Assembly: GCF_024171945.1 (NCBI RefSeq)
Contig: NZ_JAMTCR010000006.1
Span: 372,001 to 436,000, forward strand
Length of the DNA: 64,000 bases
Reading direction: 5' to 3'
Source of the DNA: Actinokineospora globicatena
GTDB lineage: Bacteria > Actinomycetota > Actinomycetes > Mycobacteriales > Pseudonocardiaceae
This document shows, piece by piece, positions 1 to 11,247 of the stretch (position 1 is the stretch's first letter; every line of letters begins with the position of its first letter). The notes beneath the pieces were generated by a model that had not been told where the DNA came from, searched no databases, and worked only from the letters and a program-made list of their open reading frames with translations. The translations under genes were made by a program, and so were the position numbers.

Positions 1-1
1 C

Positions 2-73
2 GCCGCCGCGGCCGCCTACGAGCGCATGGGCAGCCCCAAGGCCGCGCGCTTGCTGGCCGACCTCGACGGCTGA
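2..73 (+). CDS. C-terminal end of an unidentified protein (partial)
   Basis: Only the last 23 codons and the TGA stop lie in the window. The reading frame is Ala-rich and ends in ...RLLADLDG, with helical character (YERMGSPKAARLLADL). GC3 is high and the stop is followed within three bases by a strong hairpin, so this looks like the true end of a real gene entering from the left. The family cannot be told from so little sequence. Confidence 0.5.
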   Translation, partial: AAAAAYERMGSPKAARLLADLDG

Positions 74-75
74 GG

Positions 76-107
76 GGAGGTCCCCGCGACGGATCGCGGG
101 GACCTCC
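76..107. terminator. Bidirectional hairpin terminator
   Basis: A perfect 14-bp stem (GGAGGTCCCCGCGA / TCGCGGGGACCTCC) with a 4-nt CGGA loop sits between the convergent ends of the left-edge gene and the small secreted protein gene. It has no U tract, which is usual in high-GC actinobacteria. Its place between two convergent stops suggests it serves both. Confidence 0.8.
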
Positions 108-113
108 GTTCGC

Positions 114-506
114 TCAGCTGCTGACGAGCAGGTCCCAGCCCGCGACACCGGACCGGCAGGTGAAGCTCTTCCACGCCTTGGGGCTGGCGTTCTTGCCGTT
201 GTTGCCCGCCGCCTGGCACTGCGCCAGCGTCGGGAAGGTGGCGATGTAGGTGCCGGAGAACGTGGCACCGGTGGGCTCACCGATCAGGTCGTACCCGGTG
301 AACCCGGACTGGCACACGTACCCGCCGGAGGTGAAGACACCACCGGACACGGCCTGCGCCCCGGCGCTCGTGCAGTCGCTGAGCGTCGGGAACGTGTAGA
401 TGTACGCCGTCGGGGTGTAGGTGGTCGCCGCCGCGGGCGCTGCCAACGCCACCGCCGCCGCGAAACCCGCCACCGCTACGGCCGCGATCCGAGAACCTGC
501 GGACAT
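114..506 (-). CDS. Small secreted protein with two internal repeats
   Basis: This 130-residue protein has a clear Sec signal peptide: a charged MSAGSR start, an Ala-rich core and a likely cut after PAAA near residue 27. The mature part consists of two related halves. The first has YIYTFPTLSDCTSAG then GYVCQSGFTGYDL; the second has YIATFPTLAQCQAAG then FTCRSGVAGWDLL. Each half carries two cysteines, so two disulfides are likely. The ATG has a GGAGGG ribosome site six bases upstream. I do not recognise the family. It is probably a small extracellular or wall-associated protein of unknown role. Confidence 0.75.
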   Translation of the reverse strand: MSAGSRIAAVAVAGFAAAVALAAPAAATTYTPTAYIYTFPTLSDCTSAGAQAVSGGVFTSGGYVCQSGFTGYDLIGEPTGATFSGTYIATFPTLAQCQAAGNNGKNASPKAWKSFTCRSGVAGWDLLVSS

Positions 507-992
507 GTAAGCCCTCCAGTCGTCTGTGTTGCCTCACTGCGACACCGACGTTAACGCTCGTTCATAGACCCAAGTGGACTGTTTGCCGGTCGAGCCCACC
601 ACGGACAGTGATTCCGGACCGAGGTGCCTCGAGGTGCGCTGTTCGTTGTCCAGCAACGATCACCACTGGGCGCCGCCCAAACAGTCGACACGCCCCCGTC
701 ACACTCCGTGCCCGACTGTGCTTCCCGCCACCGTCGCACCCCCACCACCCGCCTGCACCGTTCGGCGGCACCATCTCGCCCAGCAGCCCACACCGACCGT
801 CCGGTGCACCCGTCGTCCCGACCGGACCGAATCGGACATCCCACACTGGACACATCCCGCCCAGCGCCCAGAAAGCATTGTGCGAACCGGAGAGCCAACC
901 GCCATGCGTGTCCGAAGTGTCCGGGTCCACCCCTGTGGACGCGCCGCACGACGGCACCAGATGTGGACTGTCAGCGCGGTGACAGGTTCCTG
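507..992. other. Gene-free stretch
   Basis: About 490 bases between the two minus-strand genes. Several overlapping open frames cross it on both strands, but all are Pro/Arg/His-rich, lack good ribosome sites and look like GC-driven frames. The end next to position 507 must hold the promoter of the secreted protein gene. I see no convincing element otherwise. Confidence 0.4.
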
Positions 993-1322
993 TCAGTCCG
1001 ACTTGCCCATGGCCTTGCGAATCTCGGCCAGGCGTGCACGGCCTGCTTCCTCGCGTTCGGCGAGTTGTTCGTCCAGGGACTTCACACTGGGGCCGGTGCC
1101 GCCGAGGCCTGCCAGGTCGGTGGAGCCGGTGGCGGTGGCGGAGCGGGACTCGATGCGGTCGCGGACGTAGTCGAAGGTGGGAACGCCCGCGTCGGTGTAG
1201 TCCGGTTCGAGTGGCGGGGTCGGGATGACGGGGAGGGCGGGCTGGACGGCGCGGCCGGGGTCGGGGGTGTCGACGACCTCGGCGTCCACCACGGTCGGGT
1301 CGTCCTGCTCTGGCGTGTTCAT
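993..1322 (-). CDS. Hypothetical acidic protein with C-terminal helix
   Basis: A 109-residue protein with no signal peptide or membrane segment. The first ~55 residues are acidic and Pro-rich (likely disordered). The last ~35 (SLDEQLAEREEAGRARLAEIRKAM) are strongly helical, as in a short coiled coil. The ATG has a GGAGAGAG ribosome site. It lies downstream of katG on the same strand but beyond a strong terminator, so it is probably transcribed separately. No function can be assigned. Confidence 0.6.
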   Translation of the reverse strand: MNTPEQDDPTVVDAEVVDTPDPGRAVQPALPVIPTPPLEPDYTDAGVPTFDYVRDRIESRSATATGSTDLAGLGGTGPSVKSLDEQLAEREEAGRARLAEIRKAMGKSD

Positions 1323-1373
1323 GGCTGCTCTCTCCGCTCGGCGGGGGATGTCCCCAGCATAGGCGCGAACGCC

Positions 1374-1408
1374 GACGTGCCCGGGTCCAGTGCGGACCCG
1401 GGCACGTC
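1374..1408 (-). terminator. Terminator downstream of katG
   Basis: Perfect 15-bp stem (GACGTGCCCGGGTCC / GGACCCGGGCACGTC) with a 5-nt loop. It lies 11 bases beyond the katG stop and upstream of the next gene, so it should end the furA-katG transcript. Confidence 0.85.
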
Positions 1409-1419
1409 AGGAGCGCTGC

Positions 1420-4141
<2,722 letters not shown>

Positions 4142-4157
4142 ACCGGCGAGTCTTCCG

Positions 4158-4186
4158 GGTTTTCTGGAATTAATCAAGTTAACACT
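4158..4186 (-). promoter_or_regulatory. furA: AT-rich promoter/operator candidate for furA-katG
   Basis: A short AT-rich block (GTTAACTTGATTAATTC on the minus strand, 4167-4183) in otherwise very GC-rich DNA, just upstream of the preferred furA start. Autoregulated furA-katG operons have an AT-rich FurA box at this position. The exact -10/-35 hexamers and box are not clear to me. Confidence 0.4.
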
Positions 4187-4239
4187 GTCCGTCATCGCGG
4201 TGCCGCCACCCGTGAGCCGCGCTCAGCTGGGTGGCCGCG

Positions 4240-4449
4240 TCAGAGGAGACACTCGTGATCCTCGCCTGGGAGCGAGTCAAGACGCGGCGGCACCCGGTGG
4301 TGATCGCGGTGCGAACCGTGCTCGATCGCCCGCATGTCGGTGTCGGTGAGCGGCCCGGAGAACGGGTGGACGAAGACCTCTCCGAGGTACCGGCCTTCCC
4401 GGCGGGATACGGCTTTCGTTGTGAAACTGGAGAAGTGCGGTTCCGCCAT
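4240..4449 (-). CDS. Possible small protein (uncertain)
   Basis: A 69-codon frame from an ATG at 4449 (MAEPHFSSFTTKAVSRREGRY...). The composition is more protein-like than the overlapping frames and about four fifths of third positions are G or C. There is no convincing ribosome site, and no homologue I recognise. It ends shortly before furA's upstream region. It may be a real small gene or chance. Confidence 0.3.
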   Translation of the reverse strand: MAEPHFSSFTTKAVSRREGRYLGEVFVHPFSGPLTDTDMRAIEHGSHRDHHRVPPRLDSLPGEDHECLL

Positions 4450-4527
4450 GCGCGCAGGCGCGGACCGACCAGCCGCGATCGCGCCCGAGGCGATGGCCGC
4501 CGTGCTGGGGACTGGTCCTGCAACGCC

Positions 4528-4563
4528 GTGAGCCCCCGGCGAGGGACGTCGCCGGGGGCTCAC
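4528..4563 (-). terminator. Terminator downstream of the S8 protease
   Basis: Perfect 15-bp stem (GTGAGCCCCCGGCGA / TCGCCGGGGGCTCAC) with a 6-nt GGGACG loop, 22 bases beyond the protease stop. Confidence 0.85.
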
Positions 4564-4585
4564 GGGTCTGGTCAGACCGCGGTCA

Positions 4586-6424
4586 TCACGTTGTCAGGGT
4601 CCAGCTGTCGATCTTGCCGGTGTCGTTGACGTAGGCGTCCGCGACACGGAGCTTCCAGGTGCCGTTGCGGGCCTCGCCCGACAGGTTGACCGTGTAGGTC
4701 TTGTTGATGTTGTCGGCCGAGCCGCCCGCGCGGTTGTGCAGGACGTAGGTGCTGCCGTCCGGCGCGACCAGGGTGACGACCAGGTCGCCGATGTAGGTGT
4801 GGGCGATGTTCACCGCGACGGTCGCGGTGGCCGAGGCGTTGCCCGCGCAGCCGGAGACGGTCACGGAGCTCTCGACGGTGGCGTTGTCGCGGATCGCGAC
4901 GTCGGTGTCGTTGGTGACGGCCGAGCAGCCGCCGCCGGTCGGGGACACCGTGATGGTGAAGGTGGCCGAGCCCGACTTGGTGGCCGCGTCGGTCGCGGTC
5001 ACGGTGACGTTCGCGGTGGCCGCGGCGGTCGGGGTGCCGGAGATGCGACCGGTCGAGGACGCGATGGTCAGACCGGCGGGCAGGCCGGTGGCCGACCAGG
5101 TGTACGGGGAGGTGCCGCCGGACGCGCTGTTGTCCAGGGTGAACGCCTGGCCGACGGTCGCGGTCTTGTTGCCCGGGTTGGCGACGGTGACGCCGGTCGG
5201 GGTGTCGGTGTTGAGGAAGCCGGTGTAGAGCAGCACGTTCGGCGAACCGGTGTTGATGCCGGTCAGCTTGCCGGTGGAGCCGTTGTTCACCAGGGCGTCG
5301 CGCACCTGCGCCGAGGTGGCCGAGGTGTTCTTCGCCAGGTACACCGCGGCGGCGCCCGCGACGTGCGGGGAGGCCATCGAGGTGCCGGACATGGTGGCGC
5401 TACCGGTGTTGCTGCTGTACGAGGCCGAGACGATGTTGTCGCCCGGCGCCCAGATGTCGAGGCAGGTGCCGTAGTTGCTGTCGCTGCGGCGGGTGTCGGT
5501 CTTGGTGCTGTTGCCGACGGTGATCGCCGCGGGCAGTCGCTGCGGGCTGTAGTAGCAGGCGTCGTCGTTGGAGTTGCCCGCCGCCTGGACCCACTGCACA
5601 CCACTGTCCACAACGGCCTTGACGGCGTTGTCGATGGTCTGGTTGGTGCAGCGCGAGCGGCAGCCGATGCTGTAGTTGACGACAGCGGGCTTGACCGCGT
5701 TGGTCTTGACCCAGTTCATCGCCGCGATCAGGTCGTCGTCGGTGGCGCTGCCGGAGCAGTCCAGCACGCGCAGCGCGACGATGGTGGCCTTCTTGGCGAC
5801 GCCGTAGGAGGTGCCCGCGGCGGTCCCGGCGACGTGCGTGCCGTGGCCGTGGCAGTCCTGCGGGGTGCTGTCGCCGTCGACGAAGTCGTAGCCCTGGGCG
5901 ATGCGGCCGGTGAAGTCGGTGTGGCTGGCGTTGATGCCGGAGTCCATCACGTACACCCGAGCGCCCTGACCGGGGTTGGTCGGGTAGGTGTAGGCGCTGT
6001 TGAGCGGCAGGTCCCGCTGGTCGACGCGGTCATCGCCCCAGTTCGGCGGGTTGGTCTGGGTGTCAACGGCGGCGTACTTGGTGACCTGCTGCACGTAGGA
6101 CACGTTCGGGTCCTTGGCGACCTTGGCCGCCTCGTCCGCCGACATCGACGCGGCGTACCCGTTGAGCACGGCGTCGTAGGTGTGCCGGACCTGGCCGCCG
6201 TACTGGCGGGTCATCGACGCGGCCGACGCGCTGACCGCCTGCGCGCCCTGGCCCTGGTTCTTGAACACCACGATGTAGCGCCCGGCCACCGCGTCCGCCG
6301 AGCTCGCGTTCACGATCGACACCTGCTGGGCCTCGGACGCCGACGCACCTGGGGACAGGAAGTACGCGGCGATCCCCGAAGCGGCGGCCGCGACGGCGAC
6401 CACCTTCAGTGTTGTTTTTCTCAT
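4586..6424 (-). CDS. Secreted subtilisin-like (S8) protease with Ig-like and P domains
   Basis: A 612-residue exported serine endopeptidase. Order: signal peptide (1-~30), I9-type propeptide (~48-118, GRYIVVFKNQ...), catalytic domain (~125-400) close to proteinase K/aqualysin, an Ig-like putative domain of the He_PIG type (~415-495), and a C-terminal proprotein-convertase P-domain (~500-612, DVAIRDNATVESSVTV...GTWKLRVADAYVNDTG). The catalytic triad is complete: Asp161 (VMDSGI), His194 (HGHGTHVAG) and Ser349 (GTSMASPHVAG), with oxyanion Asn284 (AAGNSNDD). Several cysteines fit proteinase-K-like disulfides. It is monocistronic, followed by a strong terminator, and probably acts in extracellular protein degradation. 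Confidence 0.96.
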   Translation of the reverse strand: MRKTTLKVVAVAAAASGIAAYFLSPGASASEAQQVSIVNASSADAVAGRYIVVFKNQGQGAQAVSASAASMTRQYGGQVRHTYDAVLNGYAASMSADEAAKVAKDPNVSYVQQVTKYAAVDTQTNPPNWGDDRVDQRDLPLNSAYTYPTNPGQGARVYVMDSGINASHTDFTGRIAQGYDFVDGDSTPQDCHGHGTHVAGTAAGTSYGVAKKATIVALRVLDCSGSATDDDLIAAMNWVKTNAVKPAVVNYSIGCRSRCTNQTIDNAVKAVVDSGVQWVQAAGNSNDDACYYSPQRLPAAITVGNSTKTDTRRSDSNYGTCLDIWAPGDNIVSASYSSNTGSATMSGTSMASPHVAGAAAVYLAKNTSATSAQVRDALVNNGSTGKLTGINTGSPNVLLYTGFLNTDTPTGVTVANPGNKTATVGQAFTLDNSASGGTSPYTWSATGLPAGLTIASSTGRISGTPTAAATANVTVTATDAATKSGSATFTITVSPTGGGCSAVTNDTDVAIRDNATVESSVTVSGCAGNASATATVAVNIAHTYIGDLVVTLVAPDGSTYVLHNRAGGSADNINKTYTVNLSGEARNGTWKLRVADAYVNDTGKIDSWTLTT

Positions 6425-6923
6425 GAGTAGCCGAATTCCTCACTTCGCAGGGTGGTGGGGTCGGCAACGTAGGGAACGGCCGGACCCCGCGCAAACCCTA
6501 CGAGCACATTCCCGCTGTGAACAAGAACTGGCCTTCCACAGTTAAAACAGTTGGTAAAGCCCCAGGTCAACCGTCGGTTCCGATTCACCTACGGATCTTC
6601 CTACCTAGGATTTCGGCGGCCGGTACCTATCGCTACGCAATGGCCCACCCAGTCAATCGTCGGCCGCCTTTCTTGAGTTTCACCCAAAGCCAGCCGATTT
6701 GCGACAACTCCCGCCGGGCGTCGTCCCGTTTCCCTGGAGGCGGTGTTCCGGTCGCCCGGGTCGAGAAATCGTCCGCGCCGGAATGGGACCGCGCAGTGGA
6801 ACCCGGGCGTCTCGAACGGTGTACCGGGTGTGCGGGAACCGGTGGACGCGCGTCACCGCTTCGGTGGAATGACCGGGGGTGGGGGAGTGCGCCACGATGC
6901 TGTCTTCTCGGAGGGGGAGTCGA
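6425..6923. other. Divergent intergenic region
   Basis: About 500 bases between the minus-strand protease and the plus-strand gene at 6924. It must hold both promoters. The part near 6500-6620 is less GC-rich than its surroundings. For the protease, TTGTTC and TAGGGT with an 18-bp spacer can be read on the minus strand around 6500-6530, but this is only a weak match. The open frames crossing the region look non-coding. Confidence 0.35.
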
Positions 6924-7367
6924 GTGGGGCGCAACGCGGGGTTCGACGAGTTCGTGCTGGTGACGGCGCGGGCGGTGGTGGCCGATCTGGCGCCTGACGA
7001 GGCGGTCGTGGTCGATGTCGTGGGGCAGGAGTTCCTGCGCGACCCCGAGCGGCTGCTCTCCCGCGACGGCTCGCGGCCGCCGGTGCTCGGGTCCGGGATC
7101 GGCACGGTCGTGACCATGGTGACGCCGGTGGCCCTCGCCGTGGGTGCCTCGGTGTACCAGCACCTGCTGGGCAAGGCGGGGGAGTCCCTGGCCAACGGCA
7201 CCGTCAAGCTGGTCCGCAAGGTCTTCCGCCGCGACGAGGGCGCCGCCGACGAGGTCCGCCGGGTCGTCGTCGAGCGCGCCAGGGAACTGGGCCGCTCCGC
7301 GGACGAGGCCAACCGGATCGCCGACACCGTGATCGCCGAGCTCACCCGTGACGACGACGCCGCCTGA
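6924..7367 (+). CDS. Hypothetical protein preceding the M48-like peptidase
   Basis: 147 residues from a GTG with a GGAGGGGGAG ribosome site just upstream; an earlier ATG at 6897 has none. The protein has an N-terminal acidic part (VLVTARAVVADLAPDEAVVVDVVGQEFL), a hydrophobic stretch around residues 60-78 (GIGTVVTMVTPVALAVGASV) that could span or touch the membrane, and a charged helical tail (EVRRVVVERARELGRSADEANRIADTVI). It overlaps the next gene by 20 bases, so the two are translationally coupled and probably act together. I do not recognise the family. Confidence 0.7.
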   Translation: MGRNAGFDEFVLVTARAVVADLAPDEAVVVDVVGQEFLRDPERLLSRDGSRPPVLGSGIGTVVTMVTPVALAVGASVYQHLLGKAGESLANGTVKLVRKVFRRDEGAADEVRRVVVERARELGRSADEANRIADTVIAELTRDDDAA

Positions 7368-10300
7368 GGCGCGGGTGGCCGGGGCGGGTGTCCCGGCGGG
7401 GACGACGTTCCGGTTCCTGACGCTGGTCGGGATCGCGGTGGCGATCACCGCTTACGTGGCCGACCACTTCGCGTCGCTCACGGGCGCGGACCGAGGTCTG
7501 GCCAGACTGCGGTGCCAGGTGGTCAGCGGCGTGTACCCGGACGCCTCGGTGCGCATCGAGCCCGACGAGGGCAAGTGGAACTCCTACTACGACTGCCTCT
7601 ACGCCCTGCGCGGCACCCAGTTGCTCTGGCTCGGCGGCGCCTTGGCGTTGCTCGCGCTGGTGACCTGGCTGTTCTACGTCGCCCAGCCCGCCTGGCGGAT
7701 CAGGCGCGGACGCCTCGTGCTGCTGCGCGACGTCCCCGCGCTGTGGGCTCGCCTGGAACCGACCCTCACCGAGCTCACCCGCAAGGCCGGGCTGGCCGCG
7801 CTGCCCGAGTTCCGGCTCGACCCGGGCAGCACCCGCGCGGGCGGGGTCGCGTTCGGCACGCACCGCCGGTCCGTGGTCTGCCTCGACGTGGGACTGGTGC
7901 TGCTGCACGACCGCGACCGGCCCGCGTTCGACGCCGTCGTGCTGCACGAACTCGCCCACCTGCGCCACCGCGACGTGCCGATCACCTACGCCACCATCGC
8001 GGTCTGGCGGGCCGTGCTGCTGGTGGCGGTCCTGCCGTTCACCGTCAGCCTGGTGCGCTCGCAAGTCGTGACGCCGGACGTGGACCTGTTGGCGCTGCTG
8101 GTGTGGTCCCCGCTGCTGGTCCTGCTCGCCTACGCGGCGCGGGCCTCGGTGCTGCGGGTCCGCGAGCACCACGCCGACGTGCTGGTGGTCGCGTGGACCG
8201 GCGCCGACGACCCGTTCCGGACCCTGCCGGACGTGCGGTCGCCCCGCTTCACCACGCACCCGAGTCGCGCGGCCCGGCTCGCCGTCACCCAGGACCCGCG
8301 CCTGCTCCTGCGGCCCGGGTTCTGGGCGTTCTTCCTCGGCGGGCTCACGTGGCAGGTGGTCGCCAACACCGCGGGCATGGCGCTGGGCACCCTGTGGCTG
8401 CGCTCGGACTCGGCCGGACCGGCCGTGCTGCGGCTGGCGTGGTCGGCCGGGGCGGCGGCGCTGGTGGGCGTCGCGGCGTGGCGGGGCGCGGAGTACGTGC
8501 GCCTGGGCGGTGACCGGCGTCGGGTGTTCCTCGCGCCCGGGCTGGGGATCGGCCTCGGGTTGGGGCTGGGCGGGCTGGTCGTGCCGATGGTCGTCCTCGA
8601 CCCGCTGGGGGTGCAGTTCGCGCCGCTGACCCTCTGGTTGCGCGCCGTCGCCGTGGTCGTGGCGGTGCTGGTGTGTGCGTGGGCCGGGTGGTGCGTGTCG
8701 CTGGCCAGGTCGAGGTTCCAGCGGGTCGCGGTGGCCGTCGCCGTGGTGGTCGTCTGCTGGAGCGTGCTGGGGTGGCTGCCCACCGCGTACGGGTATTCCG
8801 GGCTGTGGGACTCGATGCTCGCCCCGGCGCTCGAACGGCTCGGCGACATCGCGGGCGGTGGTGTGGACGCGGTGCTGCTCGGGGCCGCGGCACTCCCGCT
8901 CTTCGCGGACGTCGACCGGGTGCTGACGACGGTCGCGCTTGGACTGGTGTGGCTCGTGCCCGCGCTCTTGGGCCGTCCACCCCGGGCAGCGTTCACCGTT
9001 GGTGCGGCGGGGATGGCGGTGGCGGCCATCGCCGTTCTGGTGATCGGCGGCGCGGATCCGCTGGTGGCGACCGCGTGGCAGTTGGCCGCTGTGGCCGTGG
9101 TTCAGCTGGCGGTCGCGTGGGTGGCGCGTCGGTCCGGGGTCGTCGCGGCGGTGGTGGCGGCGTGGCTGACCGGGATAGCGGGCTGCTTGGCGATCTGGGC
9201 CGCGCACTGGTCGGCGGGCGAGGTCGACGCCGTCCTGGCGCGGCAGCCGATGCGGGTCCTGCCGTTCACCGCCTTGGTCGCGGCTGCCCTGGTGGCGGTG
9301 GTGGGGCGGCGGCGGGTGGCCGCCCGCCCGGTGCGACGGGTGGCGTTGATCCCCGTCGTCGCGCTGACCGCGGCCGTGCTGGTGCCGTTCCCGGTGGCCA
9401 CCTCTTCGGCGGTGGCTTTGTTGCCGCGACAGCCCACCACCGGGATCGTCGACCCGCGGCGGGCGTTGTTCATCTGGGCGCACGGTGGGGGAATGGCGCT
9501 GCTCAGCGACGTCGGACAGGCGCAGTCGCGGGCGCTGTTGGGGATGGCCGAGGACGACCGGGCCGCGCAGGTGGCGCGGTGCGAGGAGCTGCTGGACCGG
9601 ATCCGGGTGGCCCGCGAGTACCCGGATCCGCCGGAGCCGGTCGCGCGTGGGCACTGGAACTCCGGGATGGACGCGTCGCGGCTCGGTGCCCAGGAGTGCG
9701 TGCGGATCTTCTCCGGGCCCGACGGCGACCCCAATCCCGTCTCCACCGCCTTCACCGCCGCCGCCGATGACTTCCTGCCCCTGCTGCGGGCGATCTCGGA
9801 TGTGGCGACAAGCGTCCCACCCGAGCCGCCCGCGCCGACCACCAGCACGCCGCCACCGCCGCCCCCACCCCCGCCCGCGCCCCCGGTCGACCTGGCGACG
9901 ATGCTGCTCACCGCCGCGGACTTACCGCGTGGTGCCAAGGAAAAGCCGCCGTCGACCGGTGGGTCCTCTTCGGACATCCGCACCGAACCGTCGGACTGCG
10001 GGGTGGACGTCGGCCCGCCTGAACTGACCAAGGCCTCGCGCACGTTCGACATGCCCGACGGGTCGTGGATCTCCACCTCGGTCTACCGCTACACCGACGA
10101 TGGCGGGGAGGCGATGCGCAGGATCGCCGAGAACTACGCGCACTGCCACCAGTACCGCGTGTTCTCCGGGAACATCAAGCAGAAGGTCACCATCGACATC
10201 GTCGGTGGCACACCGTGGGTCGCGGACATCACCTACGACGGCGGTTTCGTGGTGTTCCGCTCGCGCCAGGTGTGGATCGTCAAGGGCGAGTTGCTCGCTT

Positions 10301-10389
10301 ATGTTGGTGTCTCGGGTAAGCGCAAGCCCGATCCGTCGCTTGTGGACTCCTTGGCGGCGACGCTGGCCAGCCGGTTGGTCACCCGCTGA
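7348..10389 (+). CDS. Polytopic membrane M48-type metallopeptidase with extracytoplasmic sensor-like domain
   Basis: A 1013-residue membrane protein from a GTG overlapping the previous gene. The first ~770 residues contain many hydrophobic segments. Between early segments lies the zinc-peptidase motif HELAH (His200-His204) with a downstream REHHADVLV that can supply the third ligand, as in M48/HtpX/Ste24-like peptidases. After ~residue 820 comes a Pro-rich linker (PPPPPPPPPAPP) and a ~180-residue soluble tail beginning LATMLLTAADLPRG, with two cysteines (SDCGVDVG, NYAHCHQY). That tail resembles the extracytoplasmic PknH_C/sensor type of actinobacteria. M48 membrane peptidases clear damaged membrane proteins or process signals; the tail suggests sensing at the wall. 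It meets the convergent SDR gene tail to tail with an 11-bp overlap. Confidence 0.8.
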   Translation: MTTTPPEARVAGAGVPAGTTFRFLTLVGIAVAITAYVADHFASLTGADRGLARLRCQVVSGVYPDASVRIEPDEGKWNSYYDCLYALRGTQLLWLGGALALLALVTWLFYVAQPAWRIRRGRLVLLRDVPALWARLEPTLTELTRKAGLAALPEFRLDPGSTRAGGVAFGTHRRSVVCLDVGLVLLHDRDRPAFDAVVLHELAHLRHRDVPITYATIAVWRAVLLVAVLPFTVSLVRSQVVTPDVDLLALLVWSPLLVLLAYAARASVLRVREHHADVLVVAWTGADDPFRTLPDVRSPRFTTHPSRAARLAVTQDPRLLLRPGFWAFFLGGLTWQVVANTAGMALGTLWLRSDSAGPAVLRLAWSAGAAALVGVAAWRGAEYVRLGGDRRRVFLAPGLGIGLGLGLGGLVVPMVVLDPLGVQFAPLTLWLRAVAVVVAVLVCAWAGWCVSLARSRFQRVAVAVAVVVVCWSVLGWLPTAYGYSGLWDSMLAPALERLGDIAGGGVDAVLLGAAALPLFADVDRVLTTVALGLVWLVPALLGRPPRAAFTVGAAGMAVAAIAVLVIGGADPLVATAWQLAAVAVVQLAVAWVARRSGVVAAVVAAWLTGIAGCLAIWAAHWSAGEVDAVLARQPMRVLPFTALVAAALVAVVGRRRVAARPVRRVALIPVVALTAAVLVPFPVATSSAVALLPRQPTTGIVDPRRALFIWAHGGGMALLSDVGQAQSRALLGMAEDDRAAQVARCEELLDRIRVAREYPDPPEPVARGHWNSGMDASRLGAQECVRIFSGPDGDPNPVSTAFTAAADDFLPLLRAISDVATSVPPEPPAPTTSTPPPPPPPPPAPPVDLATMLLTAADLPRGAKEKPPSTGGSSSDIRTEPSDCGVDVGPPELTKASRTFDMPDGSWISTSVYRYTDDGGEAMRRIAENYAHCHQYRVFSGNIKQKVTIDIVGGTPWVADITYDGGFVVFRSRQVWIVKGELLAYVGVSGKRKPDPSLVDSLAATLASRLVTR

Positions 10390-11155
10390 GCACCCCGCGC
10401 GACACCCGCTCGGCGATGGCGGCGACCATCTTGCGCGGGCGGCGCGGGGTGAGGTGCGCGTTGGCGGAGTTGAGGAGTCCGGGCACGAGGTAACCCCGGT
10501 CGCGGTCCAGCGCGCGCAGGGTCGCGGCCACGACTGCTCGCGCGGTCATGAACTTGCCGCCGATCGCGGCCTTGCGCCCAACCTCGACGGTGTCGAAGAA
10601 CTGGGTCTCGGTGGGGCCGGGGCATACACAAAGGACAGTGGCGCGGCCTTTGAGCTCGGCGCGCAGGGCGAGGCTGAAGGTGAGCACGAACGCTTTGCCC
10701 GCGCCGTAGGTGGCGAAGTACGGGGTCGGCTGCAGGCCCGCGGTGGAGGCGACGTTGATGACCGCGCCCTTGCCGTCGAGGACCTGCGGGATCAGGGCGC
10801 GGGTCAGCCCGACGAGGCTGACGACGTTGACCATCAGCTGCTCGCGGTCCCGGCCGTCGGCGATCTCCTCGAAGCGGCCCGCCGAGCCGAAGCCCGCGTT
10901 GTTGACCAGGGTGTGCACGGTGACGCCCCTGGCCGCCAGCTCGCGGGTGATCGCCGGGGCGGCGTCGACCGCGCTCAGGTCTTGGGCGATGACCTCGGCC
11001 CGCACGCCGTAGGTGCTGTTCAGGCGCTTGGCGAGCTCCTGGAGCCGGTGCTCGCTGCGCGCCACCAGCACGACGTCGTACCCCCGCGCGGCGAACTGCT
11101 CGGCGAACTCGACCCCCAGGCCCGCGGACGCTCCAGTGACCAGTGCGGTGCTCAT
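10379..11155 (-). CDS. Short-chain dehydrogenase/reductase
   Basis: A 258-residue classical SDR. It has the Rossmann motif TGASAGLG near the N-terminus, NNAG, and the catalytic Ser-Tyr-Lys: Ser in INVAS, YGAGK as the YxxxK motif, then CPGPTETQF. The family oxidises or reduces alcohols/ketones with NAD(P). I chose the ATG at 11155, with GGGAGAG upstream, rather than an ATG-like start 33 bases earlier that would run into the operator region. Divergent TetR and tandem inverted repeats suggest this gene is that regulator's target. The substrate cannot be told. Confidence 0.9.
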   Translation of the reverse strand: MSTALVTGASAGLGVEFAEQFAARGYDVVLVARSEHRLQELAKRLNSTYGVRAEVIAQDLSAVDAAPAITRELAARGVTVHTLVNNAGFGSAGRFEEIADGRDREQLMVNVVSLVGLTRALIPQVLDGKGAVINVASTAGLQPTPYFATYGAGKAFVLTFSLALRAELKGRATVLCVCPGPTETQFFDTVEVGRKAAIGGKFMTARAVVAATLRALDRDRGYLVPGLLNSANAHLTPRRPRKMVAAIAERVSRGVLSG

Positions 11156-11175
11156 GCTGCTCTCCCTCTGCTCGG

Positions 11176-11238
11176 CTAACTGCATCACAGTTGTAGCAGA
11201 TAATGGGCTAACTGCAACAGTGGTGTCGCAGATGTTAG
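11176..11238. promoter_or_regulatory. Tandem TetR operator candidates
   Basis: Two related elements lie 32 bases apart between the divergent SDR and TetR genes. Both begin CTAACTGCA and close with GCAGATAA (11176-11204) or GCAGATGTTAG (11208-11238), giving imperfect inverted repeats of the form CTAACTGC...GCAGATGTTAG. Position and symmetry fit an autoregulating TetR repressor controlling both genes. Confidence 0.6.
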
Positions 11239-11247
11239 GCTGGCTCG

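Noticed and set aside
978..994. TGACAGG-TT-CCTGTCA palindrome near the end of the 109-residue gene
   Set aside because: The loop of two bases is too short for an RNA hairpin terminator; might be a protein site but nothing supports it.
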